This document shows, in pieces, positions 55,132 to 63,199 of a stretch of DNA of 64,000 nt. Origin of the DNA: Mameliella sp. CS4 (lineage in GTDB: Bacteria; Pseudomonadota; Alphaproteobacteria; Rhodobacterales; Rhodobacteraceae); contig NZ_JAHXRQ010000001.1 in NCBI RefSeq assembly GCF_019392335.1, forward strand, positions 248,001 through 312,000, written 5' to 3'. The notes below the pieces were generated by a model. That model ran no database searches and was not told the origin of the DNA. It worked only from the letters and a program-made list of their open reading frames with translations. The position numbers were made by a program, and so were the translations under genes. How positions within the stretch are numbered: position 1 is the first letter of the stretch; each line of letters begins with the position of its first letter.

Positions 55132-58059
55132 TTAGGGCAACAGGTCGACCATCGGGACCACGGTCTCTGGCGCCGCGTCAAAGACCACTTCCTCGATCCC
55201 GGCCAGGCGCAGCACGCCGTTTTCAGCGCGGGCCAGGACAATGCCGTTTTCCCGGGTCATTTCATAACTCTCCCGCGATCCGACAAGGATCGCGCGGTCC
55301 AGCCCCGGCCCGCCGTGCAGCACGTCCGCCCCGCCGCCGGAGACCAGAACATCATCCCCCGGCCCGGCGGTCAGGTAGTCTTCCTGCGGTGTCCCCTCGA
55401 TCCGGCCCTCACCGCCCAGGACCCGGGTTCCGTTCAGGAAAACGCGATCGTCGCGGGGCTCCCAGCCATTCGGGCCTGAAGCATTGTAGGCCATCAGCAT
55501 GTCCCAGCGCGGGTTCTCGTCCTCCAGGTAGCGCAGCGCGCCCCAGCTGCCCCACATCGACGCGGGCGCCACATCCACGAACGCGTTGAACAGCACCCCG
55601 CCCGCGTCGACCCAGCCGGCCAGGAGAAGTTCATACAGGCGGGCCATTTCGGGGGTATAGCTGAATTCCTCGAAAAAGGCGGTGAGCCTTTCATCGTTGA
55701 CCCGCGCCCCGTGCCCGACAAGATGCGTGCCGCCCTCATACATGATCAGCCGCAACCCGTGTTTGCGGGCCACCCCGGCCTGATAGGGAAAGATCTCTTC
55801 GACCAGTTGCCGCAGCGAGCCTTTCTCAAGCGCCTCGGCCACGGGGGCGATGGCGGCCTCGAACTGGCGGTCCTTGACGAATTCCCGCAGGGCGACCCGT
55901 TGCAGGCCCTCGGCCTCACCCGCGTCCCGGGCAAGGTCGGCGGCGGCGTCCAGCCAGCCGTCCATGCGCTGCGCCATTTCCTCGCCGCCCATTTCGTAGC
56001 CGAAATAGCCGGTCACCGCGTAGGCGTCGAAACTCTCGACCGGCATGCGCCCCAGCCGCAGAAAGGCCAAGGGTGCCTGCAGGATCTCCTGTTCCAGACC
56101 GGGCCAGCCCGTATGCGTCGCCATCACCCGCACCAGGCGATCAGTCTCTTCGCCGAAAACCTCGGTCCAGATGTCCATGACCTGCGCCGCGCGCAGACCG
56201 TAGAACTGGGCCCAGCCCTGGTCCGTCGCGCCCCAGAGCGCCTCTGCCTGCCCGCGTGCCCAGGCCGCCTGCGGGAAACCGGGGTTCCACACCTCGTTTG
56301 ACAGTTCGACATAGGCTTTCAAGCGCGGGTCGAGGTCGCGTTTCACAACCTCGGCAAAGCTCCGGACGTAGTCGTCGTCGGCCAGGTGGGGCATGTTGAA
56401 CCAGGGATCGGCCCCGGTCACATTGGCCAGCCGCACCATGACCTCGACCGGCACCCCCCATTCCGACCAGCTGGCCGTGGCCATCGTCGGCCGCGTGTCC
56501 CAGCCCGTCACCGGAGAGCCGTTGGTGATCATCCAGTCCATGAAGCGCAGCACGCGGACGTCCTCGATCCGGGACAGGAAATCGGGGTTGAACAGCGCCC
56601 CGGCGCGATACAGCGCCTCGTGCTCTTCTCGCAGGATGACGATGTTGCGGATCGGATCGTCGGGGTCGATCGCCGTGATCGAAAGCGCCACCAGGCCCTC
56701 GCCCGGCTCGTAGCTGAAGGTCATGCGGCCCGGCTCGGTCCGGACCCGCCGGGCGCGGCCCACCAGTTTGAACTCGGCCTTGCCCTCATAGGTCAGCACA
56801 TAATCACCGCGCAGCGAGTCGGCGCCTTTGGGCTGGTTCGTCAGGATCACCGTCTCGATGGCGTCCACGCCCTCGGGCATCCGCAACGGCCAGTCGTTTA
56901 CGTCCAGGTGGCCGCCGGCGCGCAGTTCTTCTGTGCTGACGGCTCCCCATCGGTCACCGATATTGCCGACCCAACCGCGCGAGGATTTCATCAGGTCCAG
57001 AAAGGGATGCTGCGTCGACCAGTCGGAAATGCCGTTCAGGCCTAGCCCCAGCGCCGGGGCACCCTGCGGCCTGACCCCGCGCGGCGGCAGCGAGATCGGC
57101 TGCCGTTCAGGCAGGTCGGGCGCACGGGCCTCTTCGGTTGGCGGATCGGCGGGCGCGGGGGCCGCGGCCTCTCGCTGCGGCACCTGCTCCCAGATCGCCT
57201 CGGCCAGCTTGGCGTAATTGGCCACGACATCCGGGTGCAGCGTCGCGGGGGGCGAAAACCCGTCCGGCGGAGGGGCATCGTAGACCCAGGCATAAGTGAC
57301 CATCGCCGCCAACATGTAGAGCGTCGGCGTCCCGTGCGGCGCATTGTCGGTATACAGCGCCTCTGCCGGCAGCCCCTCCAGCAGGCCGCCTCGCTGAAAG
57401 AACCCGGCCAGGATCGACGCCACCGGGATCACCTCGACCTGCGTGTCCGGTCGGGTGACGGACAGCACATTCAGCAGGTCGCGATACCACTGGTGATATT
57501 CGCCCGCGTTGAAATCGTGGTAGCGGCGCAACTGCCGGTTCGAAGGCGGGAAACCGCGCGAGAAACTGGCCATGTCCGACCAGCCCTCGTAGATGAAAAG
57601 CCGCGTGTCCGGGCTGTTGATCTCGACCCAGTCGAACAGGCGCTGCAGCGCACCCAGCGGGCTTTCACCGTCGGGATTGTCGCCGTCATAGGGCACGTCC
57701 GGCAGCTGGTACTGGATGAAGTTCGCGGGCGTCGCGATCACCGCGTCGTATTTCCCGTCGCGGAACGGCCCCTGCCCCGGCGACCAGGCACCCTGTACCC
57801 CCGGAAAGGACCAGTTCGCCGTCGGCGGCAGGCTGTCGGCGAAATTCCTGAGGAACCCCCATTGCCCATCCAGCGCCAGCCCCCGGCCATCGGCCTTGGC
57901 CATCTGGTTCAACCAGTGGGGCACGTTGGTATGGTCCGACGTCTCGCTCTCGTGATGGACCAGCGAATTGCCAAAGACGTAGACGCGCGCCTCATCCCGG
58001 CCCTGCGCCAATGCGGCCCCTGCATACAGCACCAGCAGTGCCGCCAGAATTCTTTTCAT
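55132..58059 (-). CDS. Secreted protein: SGNH-like domain, glycosidase-like domain, RTX repeats
   Basis: The 975-residue protein has a Sec signal peptide (KRILAALLVLYAGAALAQG). Residues about 25-300 resemble an SGNH hydrolase (VYVFGNSLVHHESE as block I, with GNSL in place of GDSL). A Pro/Ala/Glu-rich linker lies near 300-335. Residues about 345-880 look like a clan-A glycoside hydrolase barrel with AYVELSNEVWNPGF (NE acid/base pair near residue 587) and LIMYEGGTHLVGHG, a candidate second Glu. Residues about 895-935 hold three RTX nonapeptides (AGPGDDVLV, SGGGADVLH, GGPGLDRAI) that bind calcium. A polysaccharide-editing enzyme acting on the locus product is the natural guess, but no substrate is shown. 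Terminator-like hairpin upstream separates it from the next minus-strand gene. Confidence 0.75.
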   Translation of the reverse strand: MKRILAALLVLYAGAALAQGRDEARVYVFGNSLVHHESETSDHTNVPHWLNQMAKADGRGLALDGQWGFLRNFADSLPPTANWSFPGVQGAWSPGQGPFRDGKYDAVIATPANFIQYQLPDVPYDGDNPDGESPLGALQRLFDWVEINSPDTRLFIYEGWSDMASFSRGFPPSNRQLRRYHDFNAGEYHQWYRDLLNVLSVTRPDTQVEVIPVASILAGFFQRGGLLEGLPAEALYTDNAPHGTPTLYMLAAMVTYAWVYDAPPPDGFSPPATLHPDVVANYAKLAEAIWEQVPQREAAAPAPADPPTEEARAPDLPERQPISLPPRGVRPQGAPALGLGLNGISDWSTQHPFLDLMKSSRGWVGNIGDRWGAVSTEELRAGGHLDVNDWPLRMPEGVDAIETVILTNQPKGADSLRGDYVLTYEGKAEFKLVGRARRVRTEPGRMTFSYEPGEGLVALSITAIDPDDPIRNIVILREEHEALYRAGALFNPDFLSRIEDVRVLRFMDWMITNGSPVTGWDTRPTMATASWSEWGVPVEVMVRLANVTGADPWFNMPHLADDDYVRSFAEVVKRDLDPRLKAYVELSNEVWNPGFPQAAWARGQAEALWGATDQGWAQFYGLRAAQVMDIWTEVFGEETDRLVRVMATHTGWPGLEQEILQAPLAFLRLGRMPVESFDAYAVTGYFGYEMGGEEMAQRMDGWLDAAADLARDAGEAEGLQRVALREFVKDRQFEAAIAPVAEALEKGSLRQLVEEIFPYQAGVARKHGLRLIMYEGGTHLVGHGARVNDERLTAFFEEFSYTPEMARLYELLLAGWVDAGGVLFNAFVDVAPASMWGSWGALRYLEDENPRWDMLMAYNASGPNGWEPRDDRVFLNGTRVLGGEGRIEGTPQEDYLTAGPGDDVLVSGGGADVLHGGPGLDRAILVGSRESYEMTRENGIVLARAENGVLRLAGIEEVVFDAAPETVVPMVDLLP

Positions 58060-58137
58060 GGCTCTGCCCCGATTGTCTTGCCTCGGGGCAAGTATGCCTG
58101 ATGTGCCTCACAAGGCAAACGCAGCTTTGCAGGCCAA

Positions 58138-58159
58138 CGGGGCGCCCGAAGGCGCCCCG
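58138..58159 (-). terminator. Terminator hairpin with UUCG loop
   Basis: On the minus strand CGGGGCGCC-TTCG-GGCGCCCCG forms a perfect 9-bp stem closed by a stable C(UUCG)G tetraloop, 25 bp after the stop of the Cys-rich secreted protein gene and 78 bp before the next gene. It is a good candidate for an RNA 3' end, though followed by TTGG rather than a long U-run. Confidence 0.65.
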
Positions 58160-58184
58160 ACGATCTGTGCCTAGCCCCTTGGCA

Positions 58185-59429
58185 TCACTCTGCCGATGCG
58201 TCCTCGTAGGTGCAGACGGTGCAGAGTTCGTTTGCGCAGTACCCCGGGATGCAGGCCGGTCCCGCAAAATCCGCGGGCGCATCGCCGACACAGAGGTATT
58301 CCGCCGTGAAGGTCGCCCCGTCACAGGTCCCGGATTCCAGGCAGGTTTCCCCGGTCCCGGTCGAGAATTGCCAGAGCGCGCGGCTGGAATACTCACCGCT
58401 GGGATCGCAGGTGGCGGTGTAATTCTGCGTCACCGATTTCGACAGCGCCGAGGTAAAGGCGAAAGAGGCCGCGTAGGACTGCGAGATCGAAGCCGACGCC
58501 TTGACCCCGGTGCCCAGGATGGTCAGCCCCGCTTCCATCGATTCCGTGACCGTGATCCCCCATTGCTGGGTCGTGGTCCAGCTGTTGGTCTTGGTCGTTC
58601 CGACGGAAATCTCGTGGGTAATCGGACAGTTCTTGCCATCGCAGGAAATCACCTTTTCCCAGCGCCCGACCGTGTTCACCGACAGCGGTTTCTGCGCCTG
58701 GTAATAGCAACGCTTGCCGGTGTGGATCGGGTCGACCCCGAAAAAGTTGTTCTCGCAGGGGAAGGCATTGCCGGTGTGGTGGATGAACCGGATGTCATAG
58801 CGATCCTTTGCCCCGTAGCGGACCATGACGACATCGCCCACGTTCATCTGGCATTCGCGACCTTCGGTGGCGCATTCGATGACATCGCCATAGCCCAGGG
58901 TATAGGCATCACCCATCTGGCAGACCTTGTCGGTGCCCTTGACCGGGTCGAACCCGAAATAGTCATTGGTGCAGGCGATCTTCTGGCTGTCGGACCCGCC
59001 GATCAGTGTGTAGACCCACTTGCTCCCGCTGCCGTAGCGGACCCAGCGGAATTCACCGTTCGGGTTTTTGAAATCCTTGCCCTCGCTTGCGACCTTGGAA
59101 AAGGTTTCATCCGGCGGCACCCCAAACAGGTTTTCGCGAATGTAAGCGCATTCCTTGTCTGTTCCGCGCGACGGGTCGCCCCAGAAGTTCTTGCAGGGCA
59201 CCTTGCCCAGGCCCTTTGTGATGAAGAAAGTGAAATCTTCGCTGATGCCGTAGCGGGTGATGACCAGGTCGTTCGTGCCGGGTTCGCAGTCCTTCCCCTC
59301 CTTCGCACAATTCACCCATTGCTGGGACTGGACGCTGGCGTATTGCGTCACCCCATCGCTGTAGATCGGTTGCGCCACCGCCGGTGACGATAGGCATAAA
59401 GCTGACAACAAAAGAAAAATTCGTTTCAT
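58185..59429 (-). CDS. Secreted Cys-rich three-repeat protein with pore-former-like tail
   Basis: The 414-residue protein has a signal peptide (KRIFLLLSALCLSSPAVAQ). Residues about 45-240 contain three related modules, each with VxRYG, an aromatic-rich strand and a Cys-bounded FG.DP..G..K.C block: CKNFWGDPSRGTDKEC, CTNDYFGFDPVKGTDKVC and CENNFFGVDPIHTGKRC. Residues about 270-345 alternate Ser/Thr with hydrophobics (TTKTNSWTTTQQWGITVTES and following), like the insertion region of aerolysin/ETX-MTX2 beta-pore formers. The C-terminus is Cys-rich. I do not recognise a named family. A surface-binding or pore-forming role is an inference. ATG 59429 follows TTGGAGGACCCTCACC, a strong ribosome binding site. 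Confidence 0.75.
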   Translation of the reverse strand: MKRIFLLLSALCLSSPAVAQPIYSDGVTQYASVQSQQWVNCAKEGKDCEPGTNDLVITRYGISEDFTFFITKGLGKVPCKNFWGDPSRGTDKECAYIRENLFGVPPDETFSKVASEGKDFKNPNGEFRWVRYGSGSKWVYTLIGGSDSQKIACTNDYFGFDPVKGTDKVCQMGDAYTLGYGDVIECATEGRECQMNVGDVVMVRYGAKDRYDIRFIHHTGNAFPCENNFFGVDPIHTGKRCYYQAQKPLSVNTVGRWEKVISCDGKNCPITHEISVGTTKTNSWTTTQQWGITVTESMEAGLTILGTGVKASASISQSYAASFAFTSALSKSVTQNYTATCDPSGEYSSRALWQFSTGTGETCLESGTCDGATFTAEYLCVGDAPADFAGPACIPGYCANELCTVCTYEDASAE

Positions 59430-59626
59430 GGTGAGGGTCCTCCAAACCCGTGGAATCAATTTCCGAGAGCATATTGTTCAGCAAATTCTCCTTCAGGTGA
59501 ATTCTTGACTTCTATCTAAAATAGCGAAATTTGCGATAGAATCGTCTATAGGTTGTTTTGGGCCATGTCGATTTTTCCCGACGAAAACGGGTTTTCATTT
59601 GGAATTTGCTCCGTATAGTGGCCGCC

Positions 59627-59713
59627 ATGATCAGGACCCGCCATAACGCCCTTCAGACCCGCCTTTCGGCGGTCTTTGCGCTTGGCGCCGGTCTACTGCT
59701 AACTCGCCTCTGA
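59627..59713 (+). CDS. leuL: Leu-codon leader peptide upstream of leuA
   Basis: A 28-codon frame, too short for the usual ORF calls, encodes MIRTRHNALQTRLSAVFALG followed by AGLLLTRL. It ends with CTA-CTG-CTA-ACT-CGC-CTC-TGA: three consecutive Leu codons, two of them CTA, which is rare in this GC-rich genome, plus a final Leu. Seven of 28 residues are Leu. Its position 216 bp before leuA and the overlapping hairpins fit a ribosome-mediated attenuation leader. TATAGT at 59614-59619 just upstream could be a -10 box, which would make the transcript nearly leaderless. Confidence 0.7.
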   Translation: MIRTRHNALQTRLSAVFALGAGLLLTRL

Positions 59714-59760
59714 GCGTGGCCCCCTCGGCGCGCGTGCTCAGAGGAGATGTGTGACGCGCC
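59707..59760 (+). promoter_or_regulatory. Alternative hairpins of the leu attenuator
   Basis: CCTCTGAGC (59707-59715), which covers the last leader codons, pairs perfectly with GCTCAGAGG (59736-59744). A competing pairing is possible between CGGCGCG near 59726-59732 and CGCGCCG near 59754-59760. A ribosome stalled on the CTA codons would block the first stem. The downstream terminator stem is not obvious, so the exact mechanism is uncertain. Confidence 0.5.
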
Positions 59761-59887
59761 GGGACCTGCACGCACACGAGTTGGGACCTTTCCGATGACA
59801 GACACATCAGGCCAGATCAGGGGCCGTCATCCCTCCGCCTTTGCGGAACCCTCGCGCGTGTCAGCAGGTCATCCCCCCAAGACAATC

Positions 59888-59907
59888 CGGAACGCCAAGG
59901 CGTTCCG
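59888..59907 (+). promoter_or_regulatory. Hairpin before the leuA ribosome binding site
   Basis: CGGAACGCC-AA-GGCGTTCCG is a perfect 9-bp inverted repeat ending 22 bp before the leuA start. It may be the last stem of the leader or a translational control hairpin. There is no U-run. Confidence 0.45.
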
Positions 59908-59929
59908 CCCGCATAGCTGAGGAAAGACC

Positions 59930-61498
59930 ATGAGCACCGAAAAAGACCGCGTCGTCATCTTCGACACCACTCTCCGCGACGGCGAACAATCGCCCGGCGC
60001 CACCATGACCCATGACGAAAAGCTCGAGATCGCCGAGCTGCTCGACGACATGGGCGTCGACATCATCGAGGCCGGCTTCCCGATCGCCTCCGAGGGCGAT
60101 TTCCGCGCCGTGTCCGAAATCGCCCAACGGTCCAAACAGGCCGTGATCTGTGGCCTTGCCCGCGCGCAGCTGCCCGACATCGACCGCTGCTGGGAGGCCG
60201 TGAAACAGTCCGAGCGTCCGCGCATCCACACCTTTATCGGCACCTCGCCCCTGCACCGCGCCATTCCGAACCTCACCCAGGACGAAATGGCCGAGCGAAT
60301 CCACGAGACCGTGTCCCACGCCCGCAACCTTTGCGACAACGTCCAATGGTCGCCGATGGACGCGACGCGGACAGAGTGGGATTACCTCTGCCGCGTGGTC
60401 GAGATCGCAATCAAGGCGGGCGCCACCACGATCAACATCCCCGACACCGTGGGTTATACCGCGCCGGTGGAAAGCGCCGACCTGATCCGGCGCCTGATCG
60501 AAACCGTGCCCGGCGGCGACGAGGTGGTCTTTGCCACCCATTGCCACAACGACCTTGGCATGGCGACGGCTAACTCGCTGGCCGCTGTCGCCGGCGGCGC
60601 GCGCCAGATCGAATGCACGATCAACGGGCTTGGCGAACGCGCGGGCAACACCGCCCTCGAAGAGGTGGTCATGGCGCTCAAGGTGCGGGGTGATATCATG
60701 CCCTACTACACCGAGATCGACACCAGGAAGATCATGCATATCTCGCGCCGCGTCTCGACCGTTTCGGGTTTCCCGGTGCAGTTCAACAAGGCCATCGTCG
60801 GCAAGAACGCCTTTGCCCACGAAAGCGGCATCCACCAGGACGGGATGCTGAAGAACGCCGAGACCTTCGAGATCATGCGCCCCGAGGACGTCGGGCTGGC
60901 GGGCACCTCCTTGCCGCTTGGCAAGCATTCCGGTCGTGCCGCGCTGCGCGCGAAGCTCAAGGAGCTTGGCGTCGAGGTGGGGGACAACCAGCTCAAGGAC
61001 ATCTTCGTGCGGTTCAAGGATCTTGCCGACCGCAAGAAAGAGGTCTTTGACGACGACATTCTCGCCCTTGTCACGGCAACGACGGATGGCGACGCCAACC
61101 GCCTTGAACTGGTGAACCTGCGGGTGGTCTGCGGCACCGGCGGCCCCGCCGAGGCGCAGCTTGAGATGGAAGTCGACGGGCAGGACCAGAGCGCGACATG
61201 CCAGGGTGATGGCCCGGTCGATGCCTGTTTCAAGGCGGTACGAGAGCTGCACCCCAACAAGGCGCTGCTGCAACTCTACCAGGTGCACGCCGTGACCGAG
61301 GGCACCGACGCCCAGGCCACCGTTTCGGTGCGGCTTGAAGAGGATGGCATCATCGCCACCGGCCAGTCGGCGGACACCGATACGGTTGTCGCCTCGGTGC
61401 GGGCCTATATCCAGGCGCTGAACCGGCTCATGGTGCGCCGGTCCAAGATGGGGCCGGGTGCCGATACGCGCGAGATTTCCTACAAGGAACTGGGCTAG
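59930..61498 (+). CDS. leuA: LeuA: 2-isopropylmalate synthase
   Basis: The 522-residue enzyme catalyses the first committed step of leucine synthesis, condensing acetyl-CoA and 2-oxoisovalerate. The catalytic TIM barrel is at residues 1-275: [28 protein letters not shown] with the metal-binding His, and [11 protein letters not shown]. It is followed by the linker region ([14 protein letters not shown]) and the C-terminal regulatory domain (about 390-500, [20 protein letters not shown]) that binds leucine for feedback inhibition. ATG 59930 follows GAGGAAAGACC. Length and motifs are complete. Expression is probably also controlled by the leader peptide upstream. Confidence 0.96.
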   Translation: MSTEKDRVVIFDTTLRDGEQSPGATMTHDEKLEIAELLDDMGVDIIEAGFPIASEGDFRAVSEIAQRSKQAVICGLARAQLPDIDRCWEAVKQSERPRIHTFIGTSPLHRAIPNLTQDEMAERIHETVSHARNLCDNVQWSPMDATRTEWDYLCRVVEIAIKAGATTINIPDTVGYTAPVESADLIRRLIETVPGGDEVVFATHCHNDLGMATANSLAAVAGGARQIECTINGLGERAGNTALEEVVMALKVRGDIMPYYTEIDTRKIMHISRRVSTVSGFPVQFNKAIVGKNAFAHESGIHQDGMLKNAETFEIMRPEDVGLAGTSLPLGKHSGRAALRAKLKELGVEVGDNQLKDIFVRFKDLADRKKEVFDDDILALVTATTDGDANRLELVNLRVVCGTGGPAEAQLEMEVDGQDQSATCQGDGPVDACFKAVRELHPNKALLQLYQVHAVTEGTDAQATVSVRLEEDGIIATGQSADTDTVVASVRAYIQALNRLMVRRSKMGPGADTREISYKELG

Positions 61499-61510
61499 GC
61501 CCGGACCAAT

Positions 61511-61538
61511 GCTCCGCCGGCGGTCCTGTCGGCGGAGC
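61511..61538 (+). terminator. Terminator-like hairpin after leuA
   Basis: GCTCCGCCG (61511-61519) and CGGCGGAGC (61530-61538) form a perfect 9-bp stem with a 10-nt loop, 12 bp after the leuA stop. It is followed by a C-rich rather than U-rich stretch. Confidence 0.6.
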
Positions 61539-61592
61539 CCCCCGGAAAGGGTGAGTTGACAACTCCGTGAGACCCTGCACGGTGGCAAAAGG

Positions 61593-61608
61593 TTTACGTC
61601 ATATTAAC
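61593..61608 (+). promoter_or_regulatory. CtrA-like binding site
   Basis: TTTAC-GTCATA-TTAAC matches the alphaproteobacterial CtrA box TTAAC-N6-TTAAC (TTAA-N7-TTAA) except for one base in the first half. A further TTAAC half-site lies at 61624-61628. It is 49-64 bp upstream of the following gene, a suitable position for control of that gene and of the GGDEF gene behind it. Confidence 0.5.
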
Positions 61609-61656
61609 CTTTTTGAGGTTCTGTTAACCTAGTTTATCCATTTTCTGGAAGCCCCA

Positions 61657-62166
61657 ATGGCCCCGACGCCCCCGAAGCCCGACATTGACGATCTGAACCC
61701 GAAGGGATTCTTCGCGGATATTGTCGGAGCCTTGTCCGGCACCCTTCAGGAAGTCGTGGGCATGGACGAGGCTTCGGCCTTCGTGGCGCGCGTCGGGGAC
61801 GACATGGGGCGCAACATCGCCGACCTGTACCGGGACGATGCAGGCGTGCTGCCCGGCAAACCGACCGAGATCGGCCGCATCCTCTGCGATCTCAAGCAAA
61901 GGATCGGCGGGCATTTCGAACTGGTCGAGGCGGGAGCGGACAAGCTGGTCTTTACCGCCTCCACCTGTCCTTTCGGAGCGCGAGTCGAGGGAAGGCCCTC
62001 GCTTTGCATGATGACCACCAATGTCTTTGGCCGCATTGCCGCTCAGGCCAATGGCTATGCTTCGGTCCAGATCGACGAGGCGCTGTCCCTGGGGCATTCC
62101 CGCTGCCATGTCACGGTCCACCTCACCCGTAGTGAGGATGGCGACATCTACGAGTTCTTCGCATGA
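61657..62166 (+). CDS. Methanogen output domain-like signalling protein
   Basis: The 169-residue cytoplasmic protein has a Pro/Asp-rich N-terminus and then a compact alpha/beta domain. GRILCDLKQRIGGHFELVEA, LVFTASTCPFGARVEGRPSL (residues about 98-117) and MMTTNVFGRIAAQANGYASV (the Cys-containing block) resemble the methanogen output domain (MetOD1/V4R-like) found in two-component and c-di-GMP signalling proteins. Its partner and ligand are unknown. It directly precedes a GGDEF gene and sits behind a CtrA-like site, which suggests a signalling pair. Start ATG 61657; no strong ribosome binding site, with GGAAG 7-11 bases upstream. Confidence 0.7.
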   Translation: MAPTPPKPDIDDLNPKGFFADIVGALSGTLQEVVGMDEASAFVARVGDDMGRNIADLYRDDAGVLPGKPTEIGRILCDLKQRIGGHFELVEAGADKLVFTASTCPFGARVEGRPSLCMMTTNVFGRIAAQANGYASVQIDEALSLGHSRCHVTVHLTRSEDGDIYEFFA

Positions 62167-62224
62167 ACGCCCCCTTGCATGCCACCATCCGGGCCCCGCG
62201 TCCGTCCTGGGACAGGTCGCCGGG

Positions 62225-63193
62225 ATGACCGGGTCCGACGCCGCGCTGGACGTGGCCCTGACAGTGATCGGCCAGGCGGTCGAACGGGCCCCGCGCGCGA
62301 TGATGCTGCTGGACGATCAGTGGAACGTCCTGTTGGCCAACCGCCACGCACGCGGCCTTCCCGGGCTGGAGATCGGTATGCAACTGGCCAGCCTGGCGCG
62401 TGAAGACGCCGAAACCCTGCAAAAGGGGCTGAAACAGGCCATTTCCACCTCTCGCGGCATTCCGCTGCGCCTGACCTTTGCCGAGGATCCTATGACCTTC
62501 CAGGCTTGGCGGATCGACCCGTTGCCCGGCACGGACACGGCGCTGGTGATGCTGCAATCCGACCCTTCCAACCTTTTCGCCGCTCGACTCACCTCGCTGG
62601 AACGCAAGCAGGACAGCACCCGCCGCCGGTTGAACCAGACCGAAGAGGAACGCGACCGGCTGCGGCACACGGCCCGCAGGCTGTCCAGCCTCGCCATGAC
62701 CGATCCGCTGACCGGCCTGATGAATGCCCGCAGTTTCCGCCAGAAAGGTCAGTTTCTGCTGGACAATCCGCAGGGCACGGTCGGCCTGATCTACATCGAC
62801 CTCAACGGGTTCAAGCCGATCAACGACCAGTACGGCCATTCCGTCGGCGACGAGGTGCTGAGCAGGGTCGCCCGACGGCTGCGCGAAACCCTGCCAAAGG
62901 GTGTCGGCGCCGCGCGCCTGGGCGGCGATGAATTCGGCATCTGGCGCCCGGACACCGACCAGAGGGCCTTGCTGGCCTGCGTCAATGAGTTGCGCGCGGC
63001 ACTGGCCCGACCGATGACCCTGGAACGGTCCGGCGCTGCCGACATCGTGCTGCCCCGCATCGATGCCGCCTTTGGCCGGGCCACGGCCCCGCGTGACGGC
63101 AACGACGTGGACATGCTGCTGAAAAAGGCGGATGCGCGGATGTACGCAGACAAGTCCCGCCATAGCGGGGCTTGCCTGCGCCTGTCCGGCTGA
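62225..63193 (+). CDS. Diguanylate cyclase (PAS-like sensor plus GGDEF domain)
   Basis: The 322-residue protein. Residues about 5-120 are PAS-like (AMMLLDDQWNVLLANRHARG, then FQAWRIDPLPGTDTALVMLQ). A coiled-coil linker follows (ERKQDSTRRRLNQTEEERDR, residues about 127-146). The GGDEF domain occupies about 155-320: MTDPLTGLMNARSF, YIDLNGFKPINDQYGHSVGD, and the active site RLGGDEFGIW. The RxxD inhibitory site is absent, so product feedback at that site is not expected. It would make cyclic di-GMP, a common control signal for exopolysaccharide production. ATG 62225 is the first start before the domain; the frame is open further upstream over the previous gene. Confidence 0.85.
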   Translation: MTGSDAALDVALTVIGQAVERAPRAMMLLDDQWNVLLANRHARGLPGLEIGMQLASLAREDAETLQKGLKQAISTSRGIPLRLTFAEDPMTFQAWRIDPLPGTDTALVMLQSDPSNLFAARLTSLERKQDSTRRRLNQTEEERDRLRHTARRLSSLAMTDPLTGLMNARSFRQKGQFLLDNPQGTVGLIYIDLNGFKPINDQYGHSVGDEVLSRVARRLRETLPKGVGAARLGGDEFGIWRPDTDQRALLACVNELRAALARPMTLERSGAADIVLPRIDAAFGRATAPRDGNDVDMLLKKADARMYADKSRHSGACLRLSG

Positions 63194-63199
63194 ACCGTG

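Noticed and set aside
59614..59619. TATAGT as a definite -10 box for leuL/leuA
   Set aside because: No convincing -35 box lies at the right distance, so it is mentioned only as a possibility.
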